A stretch of DNA of 64,000 nucleotides from Chlorokybus atmophyticus (GCA_009103225.1 RHPI01000260.1:591250-655249), one strand, 5' to 3'. Shown: positions 10,501 through 20,687, numbered from the stretch's first letter. A program made the numbers and translations. The notes: a model not told the origin generated them from the sequence alone.

Positions 10501-13290
10501 GCAGTGGCATTCGTGCAGTGCAACAACGGCCAAGGCCTGTCGGCCTCCGACATGGGGCGGATCATCAAGTGCATCCGAAATGCACACTTCCTGACGGAAG
10601 AGCCCCAGTGGGAGACCGGTGTGCATGTGGCCAGCTACCTCCGGACCACGATTGCTTTCTCTCAGTCTAAGGTGTGTTCACGGTGTGCGGTGCATGTGCT
10701 TCAACCATCAGAGCCATGTCACATATGCACATGCGAGTGTGCTGCCGTATCAGAACTACGTGACGGCTGACCTGCGCAAGCCTGGAGACCCTGAGGATCA
10801 GGACATCTGCGTCACATATATGCCGGCCAAGGTCTGTGAAATGCAGTACCTAATGCAGTATCGATGCAGTATCTATTCTGAGGCCAGCATAGTAAGTAAT
10901 GCTCTTGGTCGGAGCAGGTATGGCTCGCGCGGTTGTATGGCAATCCACATGCCGCCAATGGCTTCAATCTCCAGTACACTGGTGACGAGCACAGCTTTGG
11001 CCATCCTTCCACGGGCGATTGGTGGAAGGATGTGGAGGTGGATTTGAGGAGAGAGGTGGGGGAAGCGTCCTACTTGGCGCCTGCCATTCTGTACAGTGAC
11101 AAGACCACGCTGGACAGCGCGGGCAAGCGCTCTGGCTACCCTCTGATGGCATCGCTTGCCAACTACAGTTGGGACATGTATGCTAGCAACATGGGGGTTG
11201 TTATGATAGCGCTTCTGCCGGTGGTTCACGCAGTGGCCGGGCATCCCACTTGGGCGCAGGGCAAGGAATCGTTCTCCATTCGGAAACGTGTGATTTTTCA
11301 TGACGCTTTGAATGTAGTGTTAGGGGATGTGAAGCGGGCGAGTTGGGAAGGTATGCAGCTCATCGACCCGGAATGGCATCGAGCGTCGTGTGTTTCCCGC
11401 GCTTGCCAACTACATCAGCGATTTGCAGGTAGTGGGCATGAATGGTTGTAACCGGATGCAGCCCGCCAGCAAACAGTGCATGGAGGATGTTGTCAGTAGA
11501 ACATCTGAGTTTGTCGTGTTGTAGGAGACTGCCACACTCGCACGCACTGTGTCGGGCAACCAAACACGACATCCTTGCGATGTTTGTCTCGTCACCAAAT
11601 CAAATCTGTTGGAGATGGATGAGGACCGGGAATTGAGAACCGAGGTCTTCTACACACCAGCAATACGTCAGCTGCGGGCGGACCTGCATAGCGGTGTTAG
11701 GAATGCACGCCAGACAGCCAAGGCTTTCAAAGAGCAGCACTCCATGCATATTGAGGAGGTAATGGTCAAATTACCGGCATTCGTGAGGATGAATGACTTT
11801 CCGTGAAACCAGGCAATGTGGTTTGGCAACAGAATGCACTGTGGGGTTGGCGACAGTCGCGGGTGCCGGGAGCTGACTGCTACTCTCGTCTTGCCCCTGA
11901 CGCAATGCATGTGCTGGGAGGCATCATTGACCACCTGCTTGCTGCTGTGTACGACGCCGCGAAGGAACGAATGCGTCCATCCACGAGACAGATTCTGCAG
12001 GCCAGGCACGTCTTTGGTGTTGCTTTTGTGTTGAACACAAAAGCCAACAACACGTGCTCACGAGCAGATGTGCACAGGCTGAATGCATGCAAGGCGACTC
12101 TGCGGGTTTCGCACTTCAAGGCACCCACAAGCACAGTAGATTTCTTCCTGTCCGACCACTCCTTTCAGGTGGTGGAGAAAGTGGCGGTGCTGCAGCTGCT
12201 GCCGGTCCTCGCAGACGGTTTGCTGCTCGACAGTGAGGGCAACGATTTCTTCACCATTGCTGCCGCATTGCTTGCCTAGTGGAACAAGAAGTTGCTGAAG
12301 GCGCATGAACACACAAGAGAGACCCTGACCACAGCCGACAACGAGCTGGCTGCCTTCAAAGCTGCAGTGTTGCATCCGCTACTGTCGTCATATTCTGCAC
12401 AGAACTCAGGTTGGAAGATCGAGAAGATGCATCAGCTCACTCATTTTGGGCCGGCAATTGTCAGCAGTGGACACGCAGATTGGTTCAGCGCCAACCGCAT
12501 GGAGCATACGCACGCTCAAAATATCAAACGGTGGGCGCGTGATGGCAACAACCGGGACTACCAGGCACGTATCCTGAAGGCATGGAGCTGTGCGGAATAT
12601 GTGAGAGAGGATGGCATGGTCGTGGATCCCGAGATGCGCTCGGTCATGGCGCAGGCGCGGCAGCAGTGCTGTAATGTCATGGAGAAGACGGACAAGTTGC
12701 TACGGATGGATGTGCTGACAAGGAGGGAGTCCAGCCCGTACTGGAGCGGATCTGCGCGTAGCCGCCAAGTCGCCTTGAAGACTCCATTTGCCGACAAGCT
12801 GCCTGCCACCCTGGACAGCTGGTTGAGGAGGGAACAACTGGAGTTGGCCGACGGGTGGCGTGCTGTTCGCGTGGTGAACGGAGGCGCAGCGGTGTACATG
12901 ACATCAGGAGTCAGCATGGCGCGCGCAACTGGGATGTTCCATGGGCGGCCTTGGTTCTCTACACTTGAGTTGGAAGGTGATGAGGACGGTGTGAACGTGA
13001 CGTGGTGGGCTCAGGCACTCCTTTTTTTGCGCGTGGTGGTGTGGGGTGGTAGCGGCGAGCGCGTGTGGAAGGAGGTCGTGTTTGTCCGCTGGTACACGAA
13101 GCTGGATGTGACGAGCGACACAAAGTGCATCGCTCTGGAATGGGAAAAGCGTCGAGGCGGTCCACATCTCGATGTCGTGACTCTGGAGCAAGTAAAAGGC
13201 ATTGTCCAGCTGCTCCCCATGTTTGACAAGGACAGCGCCCGTGTACAAGAGGGCAAGTATTGGGTGAACGTTTACTGCACTTCCACGTGA
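10501..13290 (+). pseudogene. CACTA/Plavaka-like DDE transposase, damaged
   Basis: The order of motifs follows Plavaka-type (CACTA superfamily) transposases. LAPAILYSDKTTLDS (about 11070-11115) gives the first Asp, with GYPLMASLANYS and a LLPVV strand after it. HPCDVCLVTKSN (about 11565) is a Cys pair. DCYSRLAPDAMHVLGGIIDH (about 11875-11935) gives the second Asp. KMHQLTHFGPAI, then FSANRMEHTHAQNIKRWARD (about 12424-12540), gives the Glu. The C-terminal part, ending YWVNVY, resembles the tail of plant TNP2-like proteins. Introns are likely at about 10668-10750, 10831-10917, 11430-11523 and 11770-11812. Lesions: an in-frame TAG at 12277 between two halves in the same frame, and a frame change near 11360 where ERRVFPALANYISD lies one frame off. 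The 5' end is lost in the gap. Confidence 0.72.
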
Positions 13291-13493
13291 CACATGTACT
13301 TGTCTCACTACTCTCAGTTTGGAGCATATCAGTCAGTTAGGCATTGCTAATCGTATGCTAAGACTTTTGCATGTGGACGTGTACAATACCGGGCAGCTGT
13401 CACTGCACAACTGTCACCACAATCGAATGATCCATGCAACATTCAACAATCAGTCCGCCGTGTGGCATTAAGCATCAATACAGTGCACCACAC

Positions 13494-15219
13494 TCAAGCC
13501 TCATAGTTCCATGACACAGGAGGGTAGTCACAGCGCATATCCATTGTTTCAAGCATGAGACGCCCTATGCACTCCGCCATTGCGGGAGGAACTGCATTCG
13601 CTATGGAAACGGCCGAGGTCATCCATGGCACTCCCAGCGCTGTTTGCCACGCAGCAATGCCGCCCCTGGTGCTTGGAAGGCCATAGACCGGGTACATCTG
13701 CTGTGGCGCGTTTGATGTCACGATTGTCTTCTTCGCGCTAGCGGACAGGTGCGGCGATAGCAGTCCAACTGCCTTGCCCGCGTGCGAGCAGCGTGCTGGT
13801 GGGGTAGCTACCACTGGCTGTGTCTCAAACAGACGGTGTCGGAAAGTTGATAGGCCAAACATCGTGCCACAAAGGGACAGATTGGGTCTGAATGAGGAAG
13901 CTGCTCCTGGCACATTCTCAATCACAAACTTGACCTGGCTTGCAAGCAGCAGACGTCGGACGAGCGGTATCATATCCTGGTGTCTCCAGGATGTGCCATG
14001 TGCCGCCCGTTGAGGTGCCGGGATAGCACCTGAATAGGCCTGGCATGGTGGACTGGCCCAGATGAGCTCGTACTCGCTCAGCTCTCCTGCACTCAGGGTG
14101 CATACATCGCGGTGTATGAAGGGCAGCGGGTACTCAGAGGAGGGACTTATGTCCATCCCGGTCACGTCAAAGCCTGCGTGGTATAGACCGACACTGGCAC
14201 CGCCACCGCCGCAGAATAGGTCGAGTGCCCTTGGTCTGCGTGTGCGTCCCAGCTTGTTGTCAAATGGCGTGTATGTGGTCAAGGCTGGCCGTGGTGCTGG
14301 CCAGGGACTAACAATGATGCCGTCCGGGCTTACTTTGCGACTGACGTTCTCCCCTCCGGCGCGCAGAACATGGCGTGCCCCGTCAACTGATGTGTACGCG
14401 AATACGTTGTGCCCTTTGAAGTTGATGGTTTGTGGTCGATCACCGTCATCGAATACTATACGGTGCTGCCCTGCAAAGACATTTTCCATTGCACCATGCA
14501 TATATGATGCGTCCTCAATCTCGCACGCCACGAAGCGATGCTGACCTGACGCTTGCTTGAATGATTCCACAACGCCCGCATACCATTCCCCATCCAGCGG
14601 CCAATGCACCATGACACTCACACCGATCAGCTGCTCGCATCCCAACTTAACTGCGTTCCGCAGCCGATGCAGTGCGCTGTCCAACGGTCGATGGTCTGCC
14701 TCCTCTACAGCGGCCAGGGGATGGAACTGCCCACGCCCACACCGTGCAAGACTGCTCTGAATGCGACAACAGCTTCAACATGCATGAAATAAGCATACGC
14801 CCAACATAACATGCAGTGATACGTCGCGGTCCACTCTTGTGGATTACCTCCACAGCATCCACCACCTGTCCACTAACCACATGTCCCGGTGTTGTCCATG
14901 TGAAGAAGCGCATGGGTTCCCCTCGCCACTCGAAGCATGAGCGCGAGCACGATTCGCACACGCACTGCACGCAATGGAAAAACTCGGGTTCCTTGCACAG
15001 CACTTGGCCGAGGCGGCAGCCAAACACGTCGACATTGTGTGTGGTGTGATGCCAGCAAGCAGCACTAAAACCGTGGCACACTGTCTGCACTCGCTGGCAT
15101 TCGGTCAAGTGTGCTCGCATTTGCTGCCTACGGCCATTGGCACATACGTATGCATTGCATTGTGGGCACACAAAGCATGGTCTCCTAGGTGAGGGTGATT
15201 CAACTGCTGCCGCCGACAT
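13494..15219 (-). CDS. Cytosine-5 DNA methyltransferase with Cys-rich and Tudor-like modules
   Basis: Two exons (15219-14848 and 14756-13494) join in phase over a 91-nt GT-AG intron to give about 544 residues. Residues 1-125 are Cys/His-rich (CFVCPQCNAYVC, then CVQCVCESCSRSC), probably zinc-binding. A Tudor-like stretch follows (VHWPLDGEWYAGVVESF, then IVFDDGD). The C5-methyltransferase core has motif I DLFCGGGGASVGLYHAGFDV, motif IV ASPPCQAYSG with the catalytic Cys, motif VI FVIENVPG, motif VIII FRHRLFET and motif X ANAVPPAMAE. The core resembles phage and bacterial enzymes more than DNMT1, CMT or DRM. It should methylate cytosine in DNA in the nucleus; target unknown. It is convergent to the transposase (stops 204 bp apart), which suggests shared mobility. 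All catalytic motifs are present and no stop interrupts it. Confidence 0.88.
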
Positions 15220-15284
15220 TATGCAAAATAAAAATCGGCACGGCTGCCCACAAACTGAGCGAGACTTTAAGGTATGGGCATCAA

Positions 15285-15313
15285 TTTAGGGTTGCCAGCT
15301 CACGAACCCTAAA
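15285..15313. repeat. TTTAGGGTT / AACCCTAAA inverted repeat
   Basis: Two perfect 9-base arms, TTTAGGGTT at 15285-15293 and AACCCTAAA at 15305-15313, are separated by 11 bases, 66 bp upstream of the methyltransferase ATG. It could be a promoter hairpin or protein-binding site. The arms contain the plant-type telomere unit, and telo-box motifs (AAACCCTA) are known in plant promoters. Confidence 0.6.
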
Positions 15314-15705
15314 TGGGTCAAACTTCAAGTGAAGCACGACTGTACCTTATACGCTATTGCAGTACCATGCATGGTACTACATCAACATGAATGGTACTCT
15401 ATCTGTTAATGGTACTACAGTACAAGGATACTCGCATACTACCACGATCGTAGAGTAATACTGTGCTGTTATGCCATGGAACCCAGAGCGCTGTCCGAGT
15501 TTGGTCCTGTCAACCACGCTCTAAACCAGCGAGGTATGCAAGCCATGCACTGACTCATGCGCCGGGCAGTCATCATACACATGTACAGCCAATGCTTCTA
15601 ACAACAGCAGATCTCTGGTGCACCATGCACCATGCTGCAACTATACATGTACCTACATGGTTCACAGGAAGCCAACACAAAACTACAATACATGCACAAT
15701 TGGCA
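15314..15705. other. Noncoding spacer between methyltransferase and RING-like ORF
   Basis: No gene is seen. There are repeated TGGTACT motifs between 15345 and 15425 (ATGGTACTAC, ATGGTACTCT, ATGGTACTAC). It should contain the methyltransferase promoter and the 3' end of the RING/OTU unit, both transcribed leftward. Confidence 0.5.
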
Positions 15706-16722
15706 TCAAGGCGGGGGCCAAATCACCGCCGACACGTTGGCGTCTTGCATCAGGCGTGGCGACCAAAACGGGTGAGGTTGCTTGCAGAATGGACACGCTT
15801 GTAGATTCTTTGATTTATTTGCCACAGTCTTCTGATGTGCTATGATGCAGACATGGCACATCGCTTTCTTGCAACAGGGCGTCTCCCCATCCGCTGGGGG
15901 GGGTGGCTCTTCAATGCGACAAATCAGCACACATGGTGCACGCGGGTGTGCAAGCTGCCTCTGCCACCAAACTCTGTTATCGCGTCGCAGGCGTAGCGAC
16001 TCCCATCTGAATGGCGCAGCATAACGCTCCACTGCCTGCTCGATCACCTGACGCCCATCTGCCGCCATACACCACCTGCTGGTCTTGGTGGTCTCGTCCA
16101 GCATGCGTTCATCCAGGCCCTCGACATGGCTGTCGTCACTCGTGTACTCCCCCGCATCGTCATTTTCTTCGAGCTTCCACAGAATCATCTCGACGTGCCG
16201 TATGACATACAGCCACTGCCAGCCAAAGCATGCCAAGTACAGCTCGAATGGTCTTACTTGCCACCCAGTATGTTTGCTCAGGTAGTGGCACACATCTCGA
16301 CCCGCATTAGTCGACATCGACAGGTACATCTCCTGCAGCAGGTCGAAGTTCTGCTCCGCAGATAGCTCTTGCACGTTGCCGGGTTGCTGCGGCAGCAACA
16401 ACACCATCGTATCGAGGACGGCGAGGGGCAACAACGTACTATGGATGGCCATATCGTGTATGGGTTCCAACCACGGCCAATCCCCAGAGGTCTGTTTAAA
16501 CCGCATTCTCCGCGTTTGCTCCCACTTATTGCAAACTTTCGTCACCCACCTCGAGGCATGCCGCATGCGGTGATGCAGCGCGTCTTGGGCGTACTGTAGG
16601 GTGATCAACTCCTTTGCACTACGAGTCAGCCCCCCAAAGCGTCTGCGCGTCGGTGCTTTGAGCTTAGGCAGCTCGTGCCGCACCGGCTGTCTCTCTGGAC
16701 GATGCTGAGCAGCCACTTGACG
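15706..16722 (-). CDS. RING-like zinc-finger protein of the mobile block
   Basis: The open frame of about 338 codons begins at a good acceptor (TTTACAG at about 16723), so its start lies in an upstream exon. The first 250 residues are helical, with many Trp, and match nothing I know. The C-terminal 70 residues hold C-x3-C, a CC pair, CHVC, H and CPFC, in an arrangement like a RING or U-box-type zinc finger that could recruit an E2 ubiquitin enzyme. Immediately upstream on the same strand, 120 bp away, is the OTU protease ORF, and the two may be exons of one OTU-RING protein. The splice phase could not be settled by eye. The RING call rests only on Cys/His spacing. Confidence 0.55.
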   Translation of the reverse strand, partial: RQVAAQHRPERQPVRHELPKLKAPTRRRFGGLTRSAKELITLQYAQDALHHRMRHASRWVTKVCNKWEQTRRMRFKQTSGDWPWLEPIHDMAIHSTLLPLAVLDTMVLLLPQQPGNVQELSAEQNFDLLQEMYLSMSTNAGRDVCHYLSKHTGWQVRPFELYLACFGWQWLYVIRHVEMILWKLEENDDAGEYTSDDSHVEGLDERMLDETTKTSRWCMAADGRQVIEQAVERYAAPFRWESLRLRRDNRVWWQRQLAHPRAPCVLICRIEEPPPPADGETPCCKKAMCHVCIIAHQKTVANKSKNLQACPFCKQPHPFWSPRLMQDANVSAVIWPPP

Positions 16723-16841
16723 CTGTAAACCCGCTTGTGCCTACTTAGGACACACAGTCAGCCCCAGTGAGGCTTCAAGGCGCTGTGCTTCTTCTAATGT
16801 TGTAACGATGCCTCACCTTTCCTTTTTTGGTCCTGTCAGCG

Positions 16842-18248
16842 TCATTTGTTCCAACAACCTTCTTCTTCTTGTTTTTTGTCACCCTGCACATCCTGGCAGG
16901 CGCTCTCCGTGGCACTGTCACTCAGAGGAGGTAAGGCGTTATCTTCTTGCTCCACAGCCTTGCGCTTGTTGGTTGCCTCCCGTTCCTCCACGACCTCATG
17001 TTGCTTCATGAGGTCGAGCATGAAGCCTTTGTCTTTCAGCGCAGCTTTCAGGACACCTCGATCAATCTCTTTACCAACAAGACAGGCTGGGATCAATGTG
17101 GCAAGCTTAGAGGGAGAGGGCGAGCTACAGCTGCTTCTTGATGGAGATGCCTCCGGATGGTCAGAGTGCGGTGGCAAGTGAGTCTCCGCGGCAGGAAGGG
17201 AGGGTGCTGAATTGGGATTGCGAGCATGTGGCTGTGGTTGAGGGGAGGCAGGATGTGCAGAACACTCGGCTACTTCTTGCCTAGCACACGAAGGCGAGGC
17301 CTGAGGCGTTGGCGCAGCACTCTGGGTCACAGCCGGTGGTAGCGGGGAATTGGCAACGCCATTCCGCCACTCTCCGATCAGGTGTGTTACCTCCGGTGGC
17401 ACTTCATGCATAGGCCACGACCACTGTTCGGTGCTTGCAGGCTTGAGGAGCCAAAAGTGTGCTTCTGGCTCATCAGGAGCAGTGTTGCCCACCACCAGGA
17501 CTGAGTTGGGGGCTTCTTTATTTCCAACCCAAACTGCGCTGCCGGGCCGTGGCACCCACTCCCCATGCTCGCGCTGAACGGTCACGCAGCCAATCAACAA
17601 GCCCAGCTTGTTGGCAAACATGGTCATCTGCAGGTGCTCGACGTACACATCTTTTCTCCGCACGATCTGTCGCACCTTGGCCATGGCTAGGTCAATGTTG
17701 CAGTTGATATCAGCCAACATGCTCGCAGGCAGTTTGTCGTAAAACTGCGCCATCTCTCCCGCGGCACCAGTGGCTCTGCAGAAGTCTAGGATTCTGCTCG
17801 CCACGCCTGCATCGACAGCCTTGGCGGTGATTTTGCGGAGAGTGTGCCCCCTGCCGTCGTCGTCCATGGTGTCCAGCATGGCCCAAAATCTGCTCGAGCT
17901 GGGGCACTTGTGATCATCCAGGACACTTTGCGCTATGGATGGCCTGGCGCGAAATACACAATGGTAGAAGCAGTTACCATCCGTTGGCGCATTGAAGTGG
18001 TCCCATGAGGCGAGCTGGCCACCTAGCATGACTGATGGCCGTATGCGGGTTGCGGCCAGCTCCTCTGATGACTCGCTGGCAGGTGGTGACCCCTGCTGCA
18101 TGCGCATACAGCACTCACATGGTGTGTCCAACTGTGGACGGCAAGAGTCACAGTGACTGATAAAGTACCTGAGTTTGGGGCAGACTGCCGGCTTCAACTT
18201 GCAGCGGGTGGGGTAAGGTAGGTGCAGAAGCCACATCGGTTGTTGCAT
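16842..18248 (-). CDS. OTU-domain cysteine protease (deubiquitinase-like)
   Basis: A 468-codon open frame from the ATG at 18248. Order: a Cys-rich N-terminus (residues about 14-55, with HCDSC and PCECC), then an OTU domain (about 85-300). Its catalytic core is DGNCFYHCVF (Asp and nucleophile Cys), with the probable His in EAHFWLLKP near its end. A Pro/Ser-rich linker and a charged tail follow. OTU enzymes cleave ubiquitin or related conjugates. OTU domains occur in viral and transposon-encoded proteins, which fits this location. An upstream exon with an ATG at 18797 and a Pro-rich frame (18423-18169) could extend the protein through a 37-nt intron at 18168-18132, but the first join is not in phase. 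The catalytic triad appears complete. Confidence 0.78.
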   Translation of the reverse strand: MQQPMWLLHLPYPTRCKLKPAVCPKLRYFISHCDSCRPQLDTPCECCMRMQQGSPPASESSEELAATRIRPSVMLGGQLASWDHFNAPTDGNCFYHCVFRARPSIAQSVLDDHKCPSSSRFWAMLDTMDDDGRGHTLRKITAKAVDAGVASRILDFCRATGAAGEMAQFYDKLPASMLADINCNIDLAMAKVRQIVRRKDVYVEHLQMTMFANKLGLLIGCVTVQREHGEWVPRPGSAVWVGNKEAPNSVLVVGNTAPDEPEAHFWLLKPASTEQWSWPMHEVPPEVTHLIGEWRNGVANSPLPPAVTQSAAPTPQASPSCARQEVAECSAHPASPQPQPHARNPNSAPSLPAAETHLPPHSDHPEASPSRSSCSSPSPSKLATLIPACLVGKEIDRGVLKAALKDKGFMLDLMKQHEVVEEREATNKRKAVEQEDNALPPLSDSATESACQDVQGDKKQEEEGCWNK

Positions 18249-18537
18249 TGTGCTGTGGTCTCGCCGGTGGCGGCAAGAAGGATTGTTGCCCCGCAATCAC
18301 CGGTGCTGCTCGTGGAGGAGATGGCAGTGCACGAAGGACTGGTGCCGCGGAAGGTGGTTGCGCTCTGGCTGGGAGGGGAGCAGGAGCTGCAGGTGAGACC
18401 ACTTGTGCATGCAGCAAGGGGGGCTGTATACAGGACCCAGGATAAGATGGCTCACAATGTTGCAAAGGACGAATATAAGCTTATGCAGTGCCTGACGCAT
18501 TGTTACCAAGGCACGAGCATAAAAGACAGCGACTTAC

Positions 18538-18797
18538 CTCAATGGCCCGTGGGCTGCATGGAGCAGGGGAAGCCATGGGGCTGACAAGGTGGTATTGGCT
18601 GCACTCTCCCCGCCACCCTCAATGGCAGACTCGTCACGGAGCTCTTGAGCCATGGGCACATCATGCGCCACTGCCCCAATGGACATGTCGGGATTCAACA
18701 GGCCAACATGCATGTTAAACTGATGCCGCATTGCCGCCGCGCCCATCAGCAAGTGGGATTGAAGGACCAGTTGATGGGATTGAATCCAGGCTTGCAT
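18538..18797 (-). CDS. Possible first exon of the OTU gene
   Basis: The ATG at 18797 opens an 86-codon frame, with a helical Met/Gln/His-rich start and an acidic stretch. It ends in a near-perfect donor (GAG|GTAAGTC at 18538). It lies upstream of the OTU ORF on the same strand, so a 5' exon is plausible. The phase does not match the obvious acceptor at 18424. It could instead be a separate small gene. Confidence 0.4.
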
Positions 18798-18938
18798 AGG
18801 AGCTCCAACAGGACTTAGTGCACTGTGGTGCTGTCAACCAATCACATGTGGGTTAGCTGCATGCTTGCGACACTGCAATTGCAATAGTCAACTGCGTCAC
18901 ACCGTCATCAGTTGGTTGCTTCGAACAGTCACCTGCGG

Positions 18939-18995
18939 CATTGCTGGTTGATGCACGAATGATTGCATGGACTGCGTCATTGCTGGTTGATGCAC
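18939..18995. repeat. 18-bp direct repeat near right edge of the block
   Basis: CATTGCTGGTTGATGCAC occurs at 18939-18956 and again at 18978-18995, and weaker GTTGGTTG and GGTTGA motifs lie nearby. CACTA-type transposons carry subterminal direct repeats that bind transposase, so this could mark the approach to the right end. No matching copy was found near 8104. Confidence 0.4.
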
Positions 18996-19243
18996 TATTG
19001 GTTGAGGCCGGACGAATGGCCACGCGCTCCTGTGCACAAACCAAGCCAACTTCGTTCGGCACGCGCGCGCGACTTCGCACGCTCACGCACATCCTAGCAT
19101 GGAAATGTAGGCATGCATTGGAGCCGACGTTGCAGTCAACATGCACAGCGAGATTGGCAACAACATACCGCCGCCCAGCTCTGTCTATCTGCTCTTGCTT
19201 CCGCAATGTCGGCTTGACTGTAGGGTGGGTATGGGTGAATAGT
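18996..19243. other. Noncoding right margin of the block
   Basis: No gene is recognised. Homology to copy B starts at about 19244 (TCAGCACAATGAGGAGCATA-like sequence, matching about 32110). The right boundary of the mobile element should lie here. Confidence 0.45.
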
Positions 19244-19825
19244 GGAGGCCTGCAGCCACGCTACATATATCAGCACAATGAGGAGCATATAAGCTAGCAG
19301 TAGTTGCTGCTAAGCAAACAACAGACCGTGTGGGGAGCTACAAATGGCTGATGGCTTATATGGCTGATAAACAGCAAGGCAACTTGCATTACAAGCACAA
19401 TAAGGAGCATACAAGCTATCATAGCTATCATGATGAGCCCCGTCGTAACTTAATCAGTTTGAACGTGCTTGTACTTACTTTTCTCGCTGGAAACAAACGC
19501 GCCGAAAAGGCGTTGAAACTTTGTATAAGTCGCATTAACAATCAAATGCCCCCCCCCCCCCCCCCCCCNACGGGCTGTTTATCCATACGTGAACATAACA
19601 TCTCAACAACACAAAACAGCCTTATGCTTAAGTATCAACAGCCATGTTGAATTGAAGAAGGATATAAGACAAAGCCTTGCGCAATTCTTTTGCGCTTATA
19701 ATAGAATAACACATATTTTATTGTATAATACGGATGCTAACTTAGCAGTGCATGCGGCTACAGGCCATGGGCAATCATAGCCCCATAGTTCGGGCAGTCA
19801 CGACAGGTGTGGTGTTACTCATATG

Positions 19826-19870
<45 letters not shown>

Positions 19871-20687
19871 NTCTCTCTCTCTCTCTCTGTCTCTCTCTTC
19901 GTATTTTCGTAAGCAAGCTTTATTGACTTACTGTGTGCTAACGTGATTTAATCGCGATAACCAACAACTTGCTCAAAGAGTATATATAATATCACATGAT
20001 TACATGTGTATTAAGAAAATTATATTGTGCATTTGTGTATGTGCACGCCGTTTGTTAGCTACCAGATTTGAAAAACATGGAGTGCTTCTTGATAAAAGGT
20101 GATTGCATTAAGTGTGAGATGCATTGCACATGTAGCAAATTCATTTGTACCGCATAGCTACATTCGATTATTGTTAATAATCATTACCATTGCAGTGGTG
20201 TCATCATGTGCAAGACATAAGCTAATCAAATTTAATGATAAGTATTATTAAGTATATGCGCCGGCCGGTTGTGGTGTCTTTAACAATGTCACAGTTGTGC
20301 AAATGCGTGCACTATGGATTACGAGCGATCAAAAAACGCACAATAAGTTCTTATGACACGCTGCTATAAGCTATAGCAATTTTGTACCTTATAACACTGA
20401 TGCACCTTGTTGCATTGCATGGTACTCATAGAGTTTCAAATTGCATCTTACAAAAGCTCAAGGTGACTTTGATTGACCGCTTGTATAACACATGTAACAA
20501 TATCATGCAATATGAATTGTGTTTGCAAGAACCTTTATTAGAAACCATAACTGCTCACTGGTATATATGCAAGGCAGAACCATATATGCAATACACTTGT
20601 TATTGCATTCAATGTCCAACGACTTGGTGACAAGCATTCGCAATTTGTTGCCATACAAACAAGTGCATCAAGAAATATCAACTCGCA
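19244..20687. repeat. Noncoding duplicated block, copy A
   Basis: AT-rich, gene-free DNA collinear with about 32103-33526. It includes a poly-C run ending in N (19549-19569), the (CT)n tract and TTATTG/TATAA-rich sequence. Copies differ by many substitutions and short indels. At 20687 it joins directly to the PIGN downstream sequence. In copy B the same point is followed by the 7.3-kb D-Ala ligase block. Confidence 0.75.
19827..19899. repeat. (CT)n microsatellite, copy A
   Basis: A run of CT dinucleotides with one N at 19871, orthologous to the tract at 32671-32751 in copy B. The N suggests the true length is unresolved. Confidence 0.95.

Larger units (their letters stand above)
8104..19243. 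mobile_element. 11.1-kb unique block: candidate cargo-bearing DNA transposon
   Basis: Everything to the left (1-8104) and right (19244-20687) is collinear with copy B (23112-29844 and about 32103-33526). In copy B only 2.26 kb, holding the CSP41b 5' exons, lies between those points. The block contains a coiled-coil ORF, an assembly gap, a CACTA/Plavaka-like transposase, a C5 DNA methyltransferase, a RING-like ORF and an OTU protease ORF. No clear terminal inverted repeats or target-site duplication could be matched by eye, so the true element ends may lie inside this block. An 18-bp direct repeat near the right side (18939 and 18978) could be subterminal. Confidence 0.6.

Noticed and set aside
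9433-10770. Long open frames of 276-397 residues on both strands
   Set aside because: They cross the 774-base N gap; most of their length is undetermined residues.
18132-18168. 37-nt intron joining a Pro-rich frame to the OTU frame
   Set aside because: The phase fits, but the intron is very short and the upstream exon does not join in phase; kept only as a possibility in the OTU entry.
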